Notes: generated by a model from the letters alone, not told the origin. A stretch of DNA of 62,514 nucleotides from Actinomycetales bacterium (GCA_015655375.1 JAATFD010000050.1:1-62514), one strand, 5' to 3'; positions 45,322-55,408 are shown, numbered from the stretch's first letter. Numbers and translations: made by a program.

Positions 45322-45972
45322 TCAATGGAGCCCGACGCCGGCCACGACCTGGTCGATGCGCTCCTGGATCAGTGGGGCGAATTCGGCGACGATGCGGTCG
45401 CGCGGCATTGAGGCCAGAGGCTCGAGACGCACGACGTAACGCATCGTGGCCATTCCGTAGAGCATCGACATCGCCAGCTCGATCTGCTCGGCGAGCTCGT
45501 CGCCGCTGCCCAGTACTTTGGCCACCCGGTCCAGCACATCGGTGCGGATGTAATCGCGAAATCTGCGACCGGTCGCGGCATCAGTGATGAGGGCTCGCAT
45601 CAACGCCTGCATCGTCTCTGAGGTCAGGTGCTCCTCATAGAGGACCAATGCATAACGGACAAGACGTTCGCCTGCCCCCTCGGGCCCGGGGGCAAGGCAG
45701 GAAAGCACGTCCTCGGCGGGATCGGAGGGCAGATTGAAGCATTCCCGGAACAGACGTTGTTTCGAATCAAAGTAGTAGGTGACCATCGCCGAGTCGCATC
45801 CGGCGTTTCGGGCAATCTCCCGCATGGTTGCTCCGTCGTAACCGCGTTCGACGAATTCTGTGTGGGCGCATCGCCGGATCCGGTCGCGCACCGTGCCCCG
45901 GTGACCGCTGGGTCCCCGGGTGTGCTCCGGTTTTTTCGCAACAGAATTGGTGTCGTTATTCGCCTCGGTCAT
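45322..45972 (-). CDS. TetR-family transcriptional regulator
   Basis: The protein has 216 residues. A disordered N-terminal 30 residues precede the helix-turn-helix (FVERGYDGATMREIARNAGCDSAMVTYYFDSKQRLF, about 40-78), then a ligand-binding helical domain. ATG 45972 is preferred over ATG 45996, with GGAGGA 11 bases upstream. It is divergent from the giant activase gene and probably represses it and itself. The ligand is unknown. Confidence 0.87.
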   Translation of the reverse strand: MTEANNDTNSVAKKPEHTRGPSGHRGTVRDRIRRCAHTEFVERGYDGATMREIARNAGCDSAMVTYYFDSKQRLFRECFNLPSDPAEDVLSCLAPGPEGAGERLVRYALVLYEEHLTSETMQALMRALITDAATGRRFRDYIRTDVLDRVAKVLGSGDELAEQIELAMSMLYGMATMRYVVRLEPLASMPRDRIVAEFAPLIQERIDQVVAGVGLH

Positions 45973-46070
45973 TTCATCAGCCGTCCTCCCGATCAATGAT
46001 CCGCGGGGGTGCGCCGCCGTGCGGGGCTTCCCTCGTCAGCGGGGGAATCCGGGTGCCGCGTCCTCGTCAC

Positions 46071-46117
46071 TTCCACTCTAATTTCAGCAGCGTAGAAACT
46101 TTGACGTTCCACCTCTA
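46071..46117. promoter_or_regulatory. Direct repeat in the TetR/activase divergent promoter
   Basis: TTCCACTCTA (46071-46080) and TTCCACCTCTA (46107-46117) are near-identical direct repeats whose starts are 36 bases apart, in the AT-richer part of the intergenic region. TetR regulators normally bind palindromes, so the repeats may instead be duplicated promoter elements or belong to another factor. Confidence 0.3.
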
Positions 46118-46162
46118 GTGTCGGGAACCGGTGAATCCCAGCAGATCAAAGGGGTGAGCGAA

Positions 46163-49100
46163 GTGCCAGGACTTCGTGAGGACGGGACCTCGGAGGACGA
46201 GGTCGAGGACGTCCCACTCGCGCTCGGCATCGACGTCGGGTCGACGACGGTCAAGGCGATTCTCCTGGACGGCAGCCGGGTCGTCTTCTCCGACTACCGC
46301 CGCCACAACGCCGACGTTCGTGGTGAACTCGGACGCCTGCTCTCCGACATCGAGGCCCGTTACCCGGACGTGCGCGTGCGCGCGGCGATCACCGGGTCGG
46401 GTGGCCTGTCCACGGCCGCGGCCATCCACGTTCCCTTCGTCCAGGAGGTCATCGCGGCGACCGAGGCGACGCGGCGGCTGCACCCCGACGTCGATGTCGT
46501 CATCGAGCTCGGCGGCGAGGACGCGAAGCTTACCTATCTCCACCCCACTCCCGAGCAGCGGATGAACGGGACCTGCGCGGGCGGGACCGGCGCATTCATC
46601 GACCAGATGGCGACGCTGCTGCACACGGACGCCTCCGGTCTCGACGAGTTGGCCTCACGTCACGAGCAGCTCTACCCGATCGCCTCGCGCTGCGGCGTCT
46701 TTGCGAAGTCCGACCTGCAGCCGCTCATCAATCAGGGTGCCGCGCACGAGGACCTGGCGGCCTCGATCTTCACAGCCGTGGCCACCCAGACGATCGCCGG
46801 CCTGGCCTGCGGGCGGCCGATCCGCGGCACCGTCATGTTCCTCGGTGGGCCGCTGCACTTCCTCCCGGAGCTGCGTCAGGCTTACGTCGACCTGTTGCCC
46901 AAGGCGGAGCGCTTCATCACCCCAGACAACGCTCAACTCTATGTCGCGGTCGGCGCGGCTCTGCTCGCCCAGGATCCCCGGTCCGCAAACAAGTCGGATG
47001 CCGCTGACCACGGGGAGGCCGGGACCGGGTCCCGGAACGGCCCTTCCAGCCCTCGTCCCCTCTCCGACCTCGTCGAGGATTTGGCCACTGGCACGATCGT
47101 CGCCGAGTCCGCCCGCATGCGCCCCCTGTTCGCCACCGAGGACGAACATCGTGAGTTCGTCGAGCGTCACGGACGTGAGACGATCCCGCGCGCGACGCTG
47201 TCAGACGCTCGTGGTCGCTGCTGGCTCGGGGTCGACGCCGGATCGACGACCATCAAGGCCGTCGTCATCGACGAGGACCAACGCATCGTCTTCACCCATT
47301 ACGCCTCCAACGAGGGCGACCCCGTGGCCGCCGCCGTCGAGATCGTGCGTCGTGTCCGCTCCTCGATGCCGGAGGGCACCGTCATCGGGCGGTCCTGCTC
47401 GACCGGCTACGGCGAGGGTCTGGTCGCCTCCGCCCTCCATATGGACGAGGGAGAGGTCGAGACGATGGCCCACTATCGGGCCGCCGAGTACGTCCAGCCG
47501 GGCGTCACGTCCGTCATCGACATCGGTGGCCAGGACATGAAGTACCTGCGCATCAAGGACCATGCGGTCGACTCGATCTCCGTCAACGAGGCCTGCTCGT
47601 CGGGATGCGGGTCCTTCCTCCAGACCTTCGCGGAGACGATGGGCACGGACGTGCGTTCCTTCGCCCGCGCCGCGATGGAATCGACGAGTCCGGTCGACCT
47701 CGGCACGCGCTGCACCGTGTTCATGAACTCCTCGGTCAAGCAGGCCCAGAAGGAGGGCGCGAACGTCCGCGACATCTCCGCCGGGCTGTCCTACTCGGTC
47801 GTGCGCAACGCGCTCTACAAGGTCATCAAGCTCAAGGACCCCTCCGACCTGGGGGAGAAAGTCGTCGTCCAGGGAGGGACCTTCCTCAACGACTCGGTGC
47901 TGCGCGCCTTCGAACTGCTGACCGGGCGCGAGGTCGTCCGCCCCGACATCGCCGGCCTGATGGGCGCCTACGGGGCGGCGCTGACGGCCCGGATGCACGA
48001 CGACGGGACGGGGGAGTCCGCCCTCGCCCAGATCTCGGACCTCGAGGATTTTCACGTCGAGACGACGCGCAAGACCTGCCGTCTGTGCCAGAACCACTGC
48101 CAGATGACGATCTCGACCTTCTCCAACGGCGAGCGCCACGTCTCCGGGAACCGCTGCGAGCGTGGCGCCTCGCTGGAGCGCATTCCGAAGAAGTCCGAGC
48201 TGCCGAATATGTTCGACTGGAAGTACAAGCGGATCTTCGGCTACCGCCGTCTGACCGAGGCGAAGGCGACCCGCGGTGACATCGGGATCCCGCGTGTGCT
48301 CAACATGTATGAGAACTACCCGTTCTGGTTCACGCTGCTGACGACGCTGGGCTTCCGCGTGATGATCTCGCCGCGATCGAACCACGATCTGTTCGAGAAG
48401 GGCATGGAGTCGATCCCCTCGGAGAACGCCTGCTATCCGGCCAAGCTTGTCCACGGGCACATCGAGTCGCTCCTCGACAAGGGCATCACGACGATCTTCT
48501 ACCCGTGCGTTTCCTTCGAGCAGCAGCTGAGCGAGGGCGCGGACAACCACTTCAACTGTCCGGTCGTCGCGACCTATCCCGAGGTCATCCGTACCAACAT
48601 GGAGCGGCTGTGCGGCCCGGATGTCCGTTTCATCTCCCCATTCATCAATCTCGACAACAGGGAGTATCTGCCGAAGCACCTGTGCGACGTCTTCGCGGAC
48701 TGGGACGTCTCCGAGGACGAGATGCGCCGGGCGTTGGACGTCGCCTGGGAGGAGGACGCCGCGGTCAAACGCGAGGTCCGGGAGAAGGGCGAGGAGTCGC
48801 TGGCCTGGATGCGCGCCCACGATGTGCGCGGCATCGTCCTGGCCGGGCGCCCCTACCATCTCGACCCCGAAATCAACCATGGCATCCCCGAGGTCATCGT
48901 CGGGCTGGGCATGGGGGTCCTCACCGAGGACTCCGTGTGCGACGGGCGCCTGGAGCGGCCCCTGCGTGTGCGCGACCAGTGGTCCTACCACTCGAGGTTG
49001 TATGAGGCCGCTGCCCGAGTGGGCGATGAGCCGGACCTCGAACTCGTGCAACTGAACTCCTTCGGCTGCGGAGTCGACGCGATCACCGCCGACCAGGTCC

Positions 49101-50950
49101 AGGAGATCCTCGAGGGACGCGGCGACGTCCACACGGTCCTCAAGATCGACGAGGTCTCCAACCTTGGTGCCGCGACGATCCGCTTGCGCTCCCTGGAGGC
49201 GGCTGCCGCCGAGCGCGGGGGAGAAGGGGCCAACCGCGTGGAAGCGAGGGCGCGCGACCACGCCCTCGTCGACACGACGGTGCGGGAGGACCCCGCCGCG
49301 CGCGCCGCCGCCGAGGAGGAGAGTGACACTCGGGCCGGGCACATCCACCCGCGCACGGCCTACACGCAGGAGATGCGTGACGAGGGCTGGGAGATCCTCG
49401 TTCCCCAGATGTCACCGATCCACTTCCGCTTGGCGGCCCCGGTCCTCAAGCGGGCCGGGCTCAACATCCGCCTGCTCGAGCACACGAGCCGCGATTCGAT
49501 GGAGACCGGCCTCAAATACGTCAACAACGACGCCTGTTATCCGGCGATCGTCGTTATCGGCCAGCTGCTCGAGGAGTTCGTCTCCGGGCGCTCCGACCCC
49601 GACCACACGGCCGTTGCGATCAGCCAGACCGGCGGAATGTGTCGCGCGACGAACTACGCCTCCCTGCTGCGCAAGGGCCTGCGTGACGCGGGTTATCCAC
49701 AGGTGCCGGTCATCGCGGCCTCGGTCCAGGGCATCGAGGAGAATCCGGGCTTCTCGATCACGGCCCCGATGGTCCACCGCGTGCTCCAGGCCCTGGTCCT
49801 CGGCGATGCGATCCAGACGATGCTCCTGCGGGTGCGTCCTTACGAGGTCGAGCCGGCCTCCGCGATGGCCGTGTACGAGCGCTGGGACGCGATCAGTCGG
49901 GAATGGTTCGGCTCCGGTGGGACGTCGCAGACGTGGGGTGGGCGGTTGGGCTATCGCAGCCTCGTGCGCCATTGCGTTGCGGAATTCGACGCGCTCCCAC
50001 TGCGCGATGTCGAGCGCAAGCCGCGCGTCGGCCTCGTCGGGGAGATCCTCGTCAAATTCCACCCGGATGCCAACAATCACGCGGTCGACGTCATCGAGGC
50101 CGAGGGCTGCGAGGCCGTGCTTCCAAGCCTCATGCAGTTCTTCCACAACGCGGCAGCCAGTGCGAAGTGGAACGAGGAGAACCTCGGCATCGGCGGCAAG
50201 ACCCGGTGGTTGAAGCCCGCGGCCCTGTGGGCGATGGAGCGCTACGAGTATCCGGTCCGTGCTGCCTTCAAGCGGACCAACGGGAAGTTCCAGCCGCACC
50301 GCGACATCCACGAGATGGCCTCACGCTCGACCGACATCGCCCGGATGGGCAACCAGGCCGGTGAGGGCTGGTACCTGACCTCCGAGATGGTCGACATGAT
50401 CGAGCACGGTTGCCCGAACATCATCTGCGCGCAGCCTTTCGCGTGCCTGCCCAACCACATTGTCGGCAAGGGGATGTTCCGTGCGCTGCGCACGCGCTAC
50501 CCGCAGGCCAATATCGTCGCGGTCGACTACGACCCCGGCGCCAGTGAGGTCAATCAGCTCAATCGGATCAAGTTGATGATCTCGACGGCGATCATGCAGC
50601 ACGGGACCGGTCTCGGCGGTGGGGCGAACAGCGCCGAGACCGGGGTCGCTGGAGCGGGTGCGTCGCTCACACACACTGGTGTCGACGGTGCCACCGCCAA
50701 CGAGTCGATCATCTGGGGATCCGACGACGAGTTCGGTGGGCCCGGCGAGGCGACCCTCGTCGGTGGCGGGTGCGCGTCCTGCGGGCTGGCGGCGCTGTTG
50801 GCGCCCGGTGGCCCCGGGCTCGGTGGCCCCGATGCGGGCGAGGGCGACGAGGCCGATGCGAGTGTGTCCTCCCAGGGGTCGGCCCCGGGGGTGCCGGACC
50901 GTGGAGGACGCCGACCGCTGCCGGTCGTGGCGGTGACCGGCCGGGACTGA
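46163..50950 (+). CDS. Giant 2-hydroxyacyl-CoA dehydratase activase-related ATPase/Fe-S protein
   Basis: The protein has 1,595 residues. GTG 46163 is preferred over GTG 46118 because AAAGGGG lies eight bases before it. There are two BcrAD/BadFG/HgdC ATPase modules with P-loop-like GIDVGSTTVKAIL (about 22-34) and GVDAGSTTIKAVV (about 375). The second carries NEACSSGCGSF, the cubane Cys pair. A DUF2229-like part (CRLCQNHCQM, GNRCERG) and dehydratase-like regions (ENACYPAKLVHGH, NDACYPAIVV, CPNIICAQPFACLPNH) follow, ending in a Gly-rich tail with CASCG. The expected chemistry is ATP-driven low-potential electron transfer; the real substrate is unknown. Confidence 0.85.
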   Translation: MPGLREDGTSEDEVEDVPLALGIDVGSTTVKAILLDGSRVVFSDYRRHNADVRGELGRLLSDIEARYPDVRVRAAITGSGGLSTAAAIHVPFVQEVIAATEATRRLHPDVDVVIELGGEDAKLTYLHPTPEQRMNGTCAGGTGAFIDQMATLLHTDASGLDELASRHEQLYPIASRCGVFAKSDLQPLINQGAAHEDLAASIFTAVATQTIAGLACGRPIRGTVMFLGGPLHFLPELRQAYVDLLPKAERFITPDNAQLYVAVGAALLAQDPRSANKSDAADHGEAGTGSRNGPSSPRPLSDLVEDLATGTIVAESARMRPLFATEDEHREFVERHGRETIPRATLSDARGRCWLGVDAGSTTIKAVVIDEDQRIVFTHYASNEGDPVAAAVEIVRRVRSSMPEGTVIGRSCSTGYGEGLVASALHMDEGEVETMAHYRAAEYVQPGVTSVIDIGGQDMKYLRIKDHAVDSISVNEACSSGCGSFLQTFAETMGTDVRSFARAAMESTSPVDLGTRCTVFMNSSVKQAQKEGANVRDISAGLSYSVVRNALYKVIKLKDPSDLGEKVVVQGGTFLNDSVLRAFELLTGREVVRPDIAGLMGAYGAALTARMHDDGTGESALAQISDLEDFHVETTRKTCRLCQNHCQMTISTFSNGERHVSGNRCERGASLERIPKKSELPNMFDWKYKRIFGYRRLTEAKATRGDIGIPRVLNMYENYPFWFTLLTTLGFRVMISPRSNHDLFEKGMESIPSENACYPAKLVHGHIESLLDKGITTIFYPCVSFEQQLSEGADNHFNCPVVATYPEVIRTNMERLCGPDVRFISPFINLDNREYLPKHLCDVFADWDVSEDEMRRALDVAWEEDAAVKREVREKGEESLAWMRAHDVRGIVLAGRPYHLDPEINHGIPEVIVGLGMGVLTEDSVCDGRLERPLRVRDQWSYHSRLYEAAARVGDEPDLELVQLNSFGCGVDAITADQVQEILEGRGDVHTVLKIDEVSNLGAATIRLRSLEAAAAERGGEGANRVEARARDHALVDTTVREDPAARAAAEEESDTRAGHIHPRTAYTQEMRDEGWEILVPQMSPIHFRLAAPVLKRAGLNIRLLEHTSRDSMETGLKYVNNDACYPAIVVIGQLLEEFVSGRSDPDHTAVAISQTGGMCRATNYASLLRKGLRDAGYPQVPVIAASVQGIEENPGFSITAPMVHRVLQALVLGDAIQTMLLRVRPYEVEPASAMAVYERWDAISREWFGSGGTSQTWGGRLGYRSLVRHCVAEFDALPLRDVERKPRVGLVGEILVKFHPDANNHAVDVIEAEGCEAVLPSLMQFFHNAAASAKWNEENLGIGGKTRWLKPAALWAMERYEYPVRAAFKRTNGKFQPHRDIHEMASRSTDIARMGNQAGEGWYLTSEMVDMIEHGCPNIICAQPFACLPNHIVGKGMFRALRTRYPQANIVAVDYDPGASEVNQLNRIKLMISTAIMQHGTGLGGGANSAETGVAGAGASLTHTGVDGATANESIIWGSDDEFGGPGEATLVGGGCASCGLAALLAPGGPGLGGPDAGEGDEADASVSSQGSAPGVPDRGGRRPLPVVAVTGRD

Positions 50951-51027
50951 GACGGGGTCCGGGTCGGACGCCGGACGTCCTCGTGAACGGTGGGCGATCA
51001 GACACTGTCGAGGCGGAGCCGTCCTCG

Positions 51028-51033
51028 TACCAT
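51028..51033 (+). promoter_or_regulatory. -10 box for leaderless start at ATG 51040
   Basis: TACCAT then GACGCC then ATG. This places transcription and translation start together for the second sirtuin. Confidence 0.5.
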
Positions 51034-51039
51034 GACGCC

Positions 51040-51894
51040 ATGGTCACCAGCACGCCAACCCTTGTTGCCGGAACTCTGCAGGACGCGATTCGGGTCCTCC
51101 AGGGCCGACGGATGGCGGTCCTGACGGGGGCGGGGATCTCGACGGACTCGGGGATCCCCGACTATCGGGGCCCCGATTCGCCTTCGCGCACGCCGATGAC
51201 GTATCAGCAATTCGCCGGCGACCCCGTGTTCCGACGCATGTACTGGGCGCGCAACCACATCGGATGGCGCCACGTTCACGACACCCACCCCAACGCTGGG
51301 CACTATGCACTGGCGAGGATGGAAGCGGCCGGCCTCGTCGCCGGAGTCATCACTCAGAACGTCGACCTGCTCCACGAGGAGGCCGGGTCGCACATGGTCA
51401 TCGACCTGCACGGACGCTATGACCGGGTCGTCTGCTTGAATTGTGGGCGGGTGATCTCCCGCGAGCATCTGGCGCAGCGGCTGGAGGTGCTCAATCCTCA
51501 CTTCATGGAGGGCGAGGACGGCAGTGTCGTCGACATCGAGATCGCGCCCGATGCGGACGCCGTCGTCGAGGACACCGAAGGATTCGTGCCCGCTGACTGC
51601 GAATACTGCGGGGGCATCCTCAAGCCCGACATCATCTACTTCGGTCAAACCCTGCCGCGCGAGCGGGCCGATCGAGCGTTGGCACTGATCGATGGGGCCG
51701 AGGCACTGGTCGTGGCCGGGTCCTCGTTGACGGTGCAGTCGGGGCTGCGGATCGTGCGTCGAGCTGTCAGGGCCGGGTTGCCGATCGTCATCATCAACCG
51801 GGGTGCGACCCACGGCGACCGCTTCGCCAGCGTCACGGTGGAGGCGGGAGTGAGCGAGGCACTGACCGCGCTCGCGGACGCGCTGGGCGCCTGA
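51040..51894 (+). CDS. Sirtuin (NAD-dependent protein deacylase), copy 2
   Basis: The protein has 284 residues. GAGISTDSGIPDYRG (30-44), ITQNVDLLH (104-112), catalytic His124 in DLHG and zinc Cys132/135/187/190 are intact. The first Cys pair is followed by a 50-residue insertion (EHLAQRLEVLNPHFMEGEDG...) before the second, longer than usual. It lies 89 bases after the giant activase gene with its own promoter. Two sirtuins in one 33-kb stretch suggest different substrates or acyl preferences. Confidence 0.92.
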   Translation: MVTSTPTLVAGTLQDAIRVLQGRRMAVLTGAGISTDSGIPDYRGPDSPSRTPMTYQQFAGDPVFRRMYWARNHIGWRHVHDTHPNAGHYALARMEAAGLVAGVITQNVDLLHEEAGSHMVIDLHGRYDRVVCLNCGRVISREHLAQRLEVLNPHFMEGEDGSVVDIEIAPDADAVVEDTEGFVPADCEYCGGILKPDIIYFGQTLPRERADRALALIDGAEALVVAGSSLTVQSGLRIVRRAVRAGLPIVIINRGATHGDRFASVTVEAGVSEALTALADALGA

Positions 51895-52090
51895 CCTTTC
51901 CAAGGCTGTTGTTCCCGGCGAGGTCGCTCACGCGGCGGACCGTGGTGTCGCGGACCTGATCGGGGGTGGCAGCGCTTCCGTAGGCGTGGATGAGTTCGGC
52001 AAACCGGTGGTGCCTGCTTCCGCCGCATTCCGGATTGAAACCGATGGAGTAACGCGGCTGAGGCTCGGAGAGGATCTGCTGACCACCGGG

Positions 52091-53965
52091 TCACGCCACC
52101 CGCGACGACGCGTCCTTGTCCTCGACATCGTCGGCCGCGGCCAGCCCGCGCGCGACAAGTTCGCGCCTGTCGGCCCGGCTCGTCTTCTCGTGGGGGTCGG
52201 CCACGGGCACGGCCGCCAGCAGTGCCCGGGTGTAGGGATGGCGGGGTGCGCGGAAGACCTCGGAGGTCGTGCCCTGTTCGACGATCCGTCCGTGGCTCAT
52301 GACGACGACGTGGTCGGCGATCGACTCGACGACCGACAGGTCATGGGAGATGAAGACATAGGTCAGCCCGAGCTCGGCCTGCAGCTTCTGGAGCAATGCG
52401 AGGATTTGGGCCTGGACCGAGACGTCGAGTGCGGAGACGGGCTCGTCGCAGACGATCAGGTCCGGGTTGAGGATCAGCGCCCGCGCAATGCCGATGCGCT
52501 GGCGCTGCCCGCCGGAGAACTCATGGGGGAAGCGCTCGGCGTGGGAAGGATCCAATCCGACGAGGTCGAGGACCTCGGAGACCCGGTTCTTGATCCCGAC
52601 CCGGTCCAGCGAGGTGTGCAGGCGCAGGGGCTCTGCGAGCAGTCGCCCGATCTGCCAGCGTGGGTCGAGCGTCGCATAGGTGTCCTGGAAGACGATCTGC
52701 AGGTGTGAGCGCAGGCCACGCATGTCATGCTCGCCCAGGGCCAACAGGTCCGTTCCGCTGAATTCGACGCTTCCGGAGGTCGGCTCCTGCAGCCGGAGGA
52801 TCGCCCGCCCGGTCGTGGATTTTCCGGATCCGGACTCCCCGACGATCGCGAGCGTGGAGCCGCGGGGGACGTCGAAGCTGACGCCGCGCACCGCGTGAAC
52901 GACGTCGCGGCGAGAACGCCCGGGGAAGTCCTTGACGAGGTCGCGCACCCGCAGCAGGGGAGTGGTGTCCGCGGTGCCGCCGGTCGATGGCGACTCGACG
53001 ACCGTTAGGGGCGGGGATGCCTCGCTTACGACGGGTTCTTGGGTCGGCGTGGCGGTCGACGCCCGGGTCTCCTCCGCACCGGCGGCGTCCTCGTGATGGA
53101 CATGACGGCGCCCAGCCGGCAGGAAGCTCAACAGGCGGCGCGTGTAGTCGGCACTCGGGTGAGTGAAGAGGTCGTCGACGGCGGCCGTCTCCTGCAGCTG
53201 TCCGCCGTACATGACGGCGACGCGCGAACAGGTCTGGGCGACGACGCCGAGGTCGTGGGTGATGAGCAGGACGGAGGTACCGTGTTGCTCCTGCAGATCG
53301 ACGATGAGATCGAGGATCTGCAGCTGGGTCGTGACATCCAGGGCCGTGGTCGGCTCATCGGCGATCAGCAATTCGGGCTCGCAGGCCATGGCCATTGCGA
53401 TCATCACGCGCTGGCGCATCCCGCCCGAGAGCTGGTGCGGGTAATCGTCGAGGACCCGAGCGGCGTCGTGGATTCCGACCATGTCGAGGAGTTCACGTGC
53501 CCGGTCCCGGGCTGCTCGCCGCCCCATCTTCATGTGACGACGCAGGGGCTCCCGCAGCTGATTGCCGACCGTGAAGACGGGGTTGAGAGCGGTCATCGGC
53601 TCCTGGAAGATCATGCCGACGCGCGATCCGCGGATGCGGCGCAGATCGCGTTCGGAGGCGTCCGTGATGTCGTCGCCGTCCAGGACGATGCGGCCGCTGA
53701 CAACGCGGGTCGTCTCCCGGGGAAGCAGGTGGGTGACCGTCATCGCGGTCACCGACTTGCCCGATCCCGATTCCCCAACCAGGCCAAGCATCTCGCCGCG
53801 ACCGATCTCCAGGGAGACGTCGCGCACGGGATGGATGAGCCCGCGCGAGGTGGCGATGTCGATGCTGACGTGGTCGAGGGCGAGCACGGGAGGCAGATCG
53901 CCCGCGGACGAGGCCGTGACCGACGTCGCGACCGTGGCCGGGGATCCGGGATCGGGCATGCTCAT
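52091..53965 (-). CDS. Fused dipeptide/oligopeptide ABC ATPase (DppD-DppF in one chain)
   Basis: The protein has 624 residues. Two complete nucleotide-binding domains are joined. The first has Walker A GESGSGKS (64-71), LSGGMRQRV and [11 protein letters not shown]; the second has [19 protein letters not shown] and [12 protein letters not shown] Pro/Thr/Ala-rich linker of about 60 residues ([14 protein letters not shown]...) separates them. Fused pairs occur in actinobacteria. They power peptide import through the DppB/DppC pair upstream in the same operon. ATG 53965 has AAGGA upstream. Confidence 0.94.
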   Translation of the reverse strand: MSMPDPGSPATVATSVTASSAGDLPPVLALDHVSIDIATSRGLIHPVRDVSLEIGRGEMLGLVGESGSGKSVTAMTVTHLLPRETTRVVSGRIVLDGDDITDASERDLRRIRGSRVGMIFQEPMTALNPVFTVGNQLREPLRRHMKMGRRAARDRARELLDMVGIHDAARVLDDYPHQLSGGMRQRVMIAMAMACEPELLIADEPTTALDVTTQLQILDLIVDLQEQHGTSVLLITHDLGVVAQTCSRVAVMYGGQLQETAAVDDLFTHPSADYTRRLLSFLPAGRRHVHHEDAAGAEETRASTATPTQEPVVSEASPPLTVVESPSTGGTADTTPLLRVRDLVKDFPGRSRRDVVHAVRGVSFDVPRGSTLAIVGESGSGKSTTGRAILRLQEPTSGSVEFSGTDLLALGEHDMRGLRSHLQIVFQDTYATLDPRWQIGRLLAEPLRLHTSLDRVGIKNRVSEVLDLVGLDPSHAERFPHEFSGGQRQRIGIARALILNPDLIVCDEPVSALDVSVQAQILALLQKLQAELGLTYVFISHDLSVVESIADHVVVMSHGRIVEQGTTSEVFRAPRHPYTRALLAAVPVADPHEKTSRADRRELVARGLAAADDVEDKDASSRVA

Positions 53966-53996
53966 GTGAGGTCCTTCCTGATCGCTGGGCGCGATC

Positions 53997-55310
53997 TCAC
54001 GCGGAGGTGGACTCGGTCGTTCCGAGGTAGTCGAGGGCGGTCAGCGCATAGGTCTTGGCCGCCAGGATGATGTTGTCGACCTTCACTCGCTCATCGAAGC
54101 CGTGAATCGTCGCGAGTTCAGCGGGCCCGTACTGGAGGACCGGGATGCCGTGGCTGCGGAAGGTCCGTGCGTCCGAGGAGGCCCACTGCAGGACGCCCGA
54201 GGTCTCCACGTCAGGACCGACCAGGTCCTGAATGGTGGTGACCAGTGTCGAGACGATCGGCTCCGACGGCAGCGTGAAATTGGGCTCGGAGCAGAAGCCG
54301 AGGGGTTCGACGGTCGCCTCGATCTCCTCGATCTCGAGGATCTCGCGTACGCGCTCGAGGACCTCGGCGCGGCTGAGCCCGATCGGGACGCGGGTGTCGA
54401 ATTCGATGACGCAGCGGTCCGCGACGACGTTCGTCGCGGATCCGCCCATGACGGTGCCGACGTTGATCGTCACGTGTTCGAAGACTGCGCCGATGCCGGG
54501 GGCATAGCCCTCGCGCTCCTCGGCGTAGATCTTTGAGTGCTCGATCAGGGGCACGACGTCGGCGTCGGGGTGCGGCGTCATCAACCAGAGCTTCTGCAGG
54601 GCGATGATCGCTCGGGCGGCGAGCAGGTTTGCCGAGGTCCCGTGCAGGGGTTGGAGGGAGCCGTGTCCCGGCCTGCCCTCGATCGTCACGCGGAACCAGT
54701 TCGATCCCTTCTGGCCGATCGTCGGGTGGGTGCGCTCGGAGGGCTCCGCGATGATCGCGGCGGTCGCGCCCTCGAGCAAACCATTCTCGAGGACCCAGTC
54801 GGCGCCGAGTGGTCCGCCCGCTTCCTCGTCGGCGACCGAGGCCAGCGAGAGATCGCCGGCCAGCGGCACCCCGAGTCGGGCGAGCAGGGCGTAGGCGAAG
54901 ATCGCTCCGGCCAATCCGGCCTTCATGTCGGAGGCGCCACGTCCCCGCAGGTAGCCGTCGACGATGTCGCCGGCGAAGGGTGGGAAGGACCAGCGTGAGG
55001 CATCGCCGATGGGGACGACGTCATGGTGTCCGGACAGGACCAGGTGATGTGCTTCGCCAGTGGAGGCGGAGCCTCCCTCGTGCGCCGCGTGGTGGGCAAC
55101 GACGTTGATGCGTCCGTTGCCCGCGTCGTGGAGCTCGGAGGGGATCGCCTGGTCGTCGAGGTAGCCCTTGATGACCCCGGCGACGGCCGTGCAGTCCCCG
55201 GGTGGGTTCTCGCTCGGCGTGCGGATCAACGCAGAGGCCAGATCGATGAGCTCCTCGGTGTGGGAGTCGATCTCGGCGAGAATCCGGTCCTTCCAGGAAG
55301 TCGTGGTCAC
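53997..55310 (-). CDS. M20-family metallopeptidase/amidohydrolase (ArgE/DapE/CPG2 type)
   Basis: The protein has 437 residues. The metal-binding segments LSGHHDVVPIG (His, Asp), GRGASDMKAGLAG (Asp) and DEEAGG (Glu pair), plus a C-terminal His in TIHGFDE, are all present. The dimerisation domain contains GRPGHGSL. Its position inside the peptide-transporter operon argues for cleaving imported dipeptides or N-acyl amino acids in the cytoplasm. Start GTG 55310 has AAGG eight bases upstream. Exact specificity is not predictable. Confidence 0.9.
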   Translation of the reverse strand: MTTTSWKDRILAEIDSHTEELIDLASALIRTPSENPPGDCTAVAGVIKGYLDDQAIPSELHDAGNGRINVVAHHAAHEGGSASTGEAHHLVLSGHHDVVPIGDASRWSFPPFAGDIVDGYLRGRGASDMKAGLAGAIFAYALLARLGVPLAGDLSLASVADEEAGGPLGADWVLENGLLEGATAAIIAEPSERTHPTIGQKGSNWFRVTIEGRPGHGSLQPLHGTSANLLAARAIIALQKLWLMTPHPDADVVPLIEHSKIYAEEREGYAPGIGAVFEHVTINVGTVMGGSATNVVADRCVIEFDTRVPIGLSRAEVLERVREILEIEEIEATVEPLGFCSEPNFTLPSEPIVSTLVTTIQDLVGPDVETSGVLQWASSDARTFRSHGIPVLQYGPAELATIHGFDERVKVDNIILAAKTYALTALDYLGTTESTSA

Positions 55311-55408
55311 AAGGGTGCCTTTCTCGGATGGGTGATGTGCTCGGATGAAGTCGCTGTCCGGGCATTGGTCAGGGAACGTGGAATGGAAAGCGTGACGGGT
55401 GAGGGGCA

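Noticed and set aside
46118-46162. GTG 46118 as the start of the giant activase
   Set aside because: It lies within the likely promoter (TAGTGT at 46116-46121) and has no ribosome site; GTG 46163 has AAAGGGG eight bases before it. It remains possible, so this is a preference.
47201-49348. A 715-codon minus-strand frame opposite the giant activase gene
   Set aside because: Antisense shadow produced by GC-rich third positions; no start signal and no known motif.
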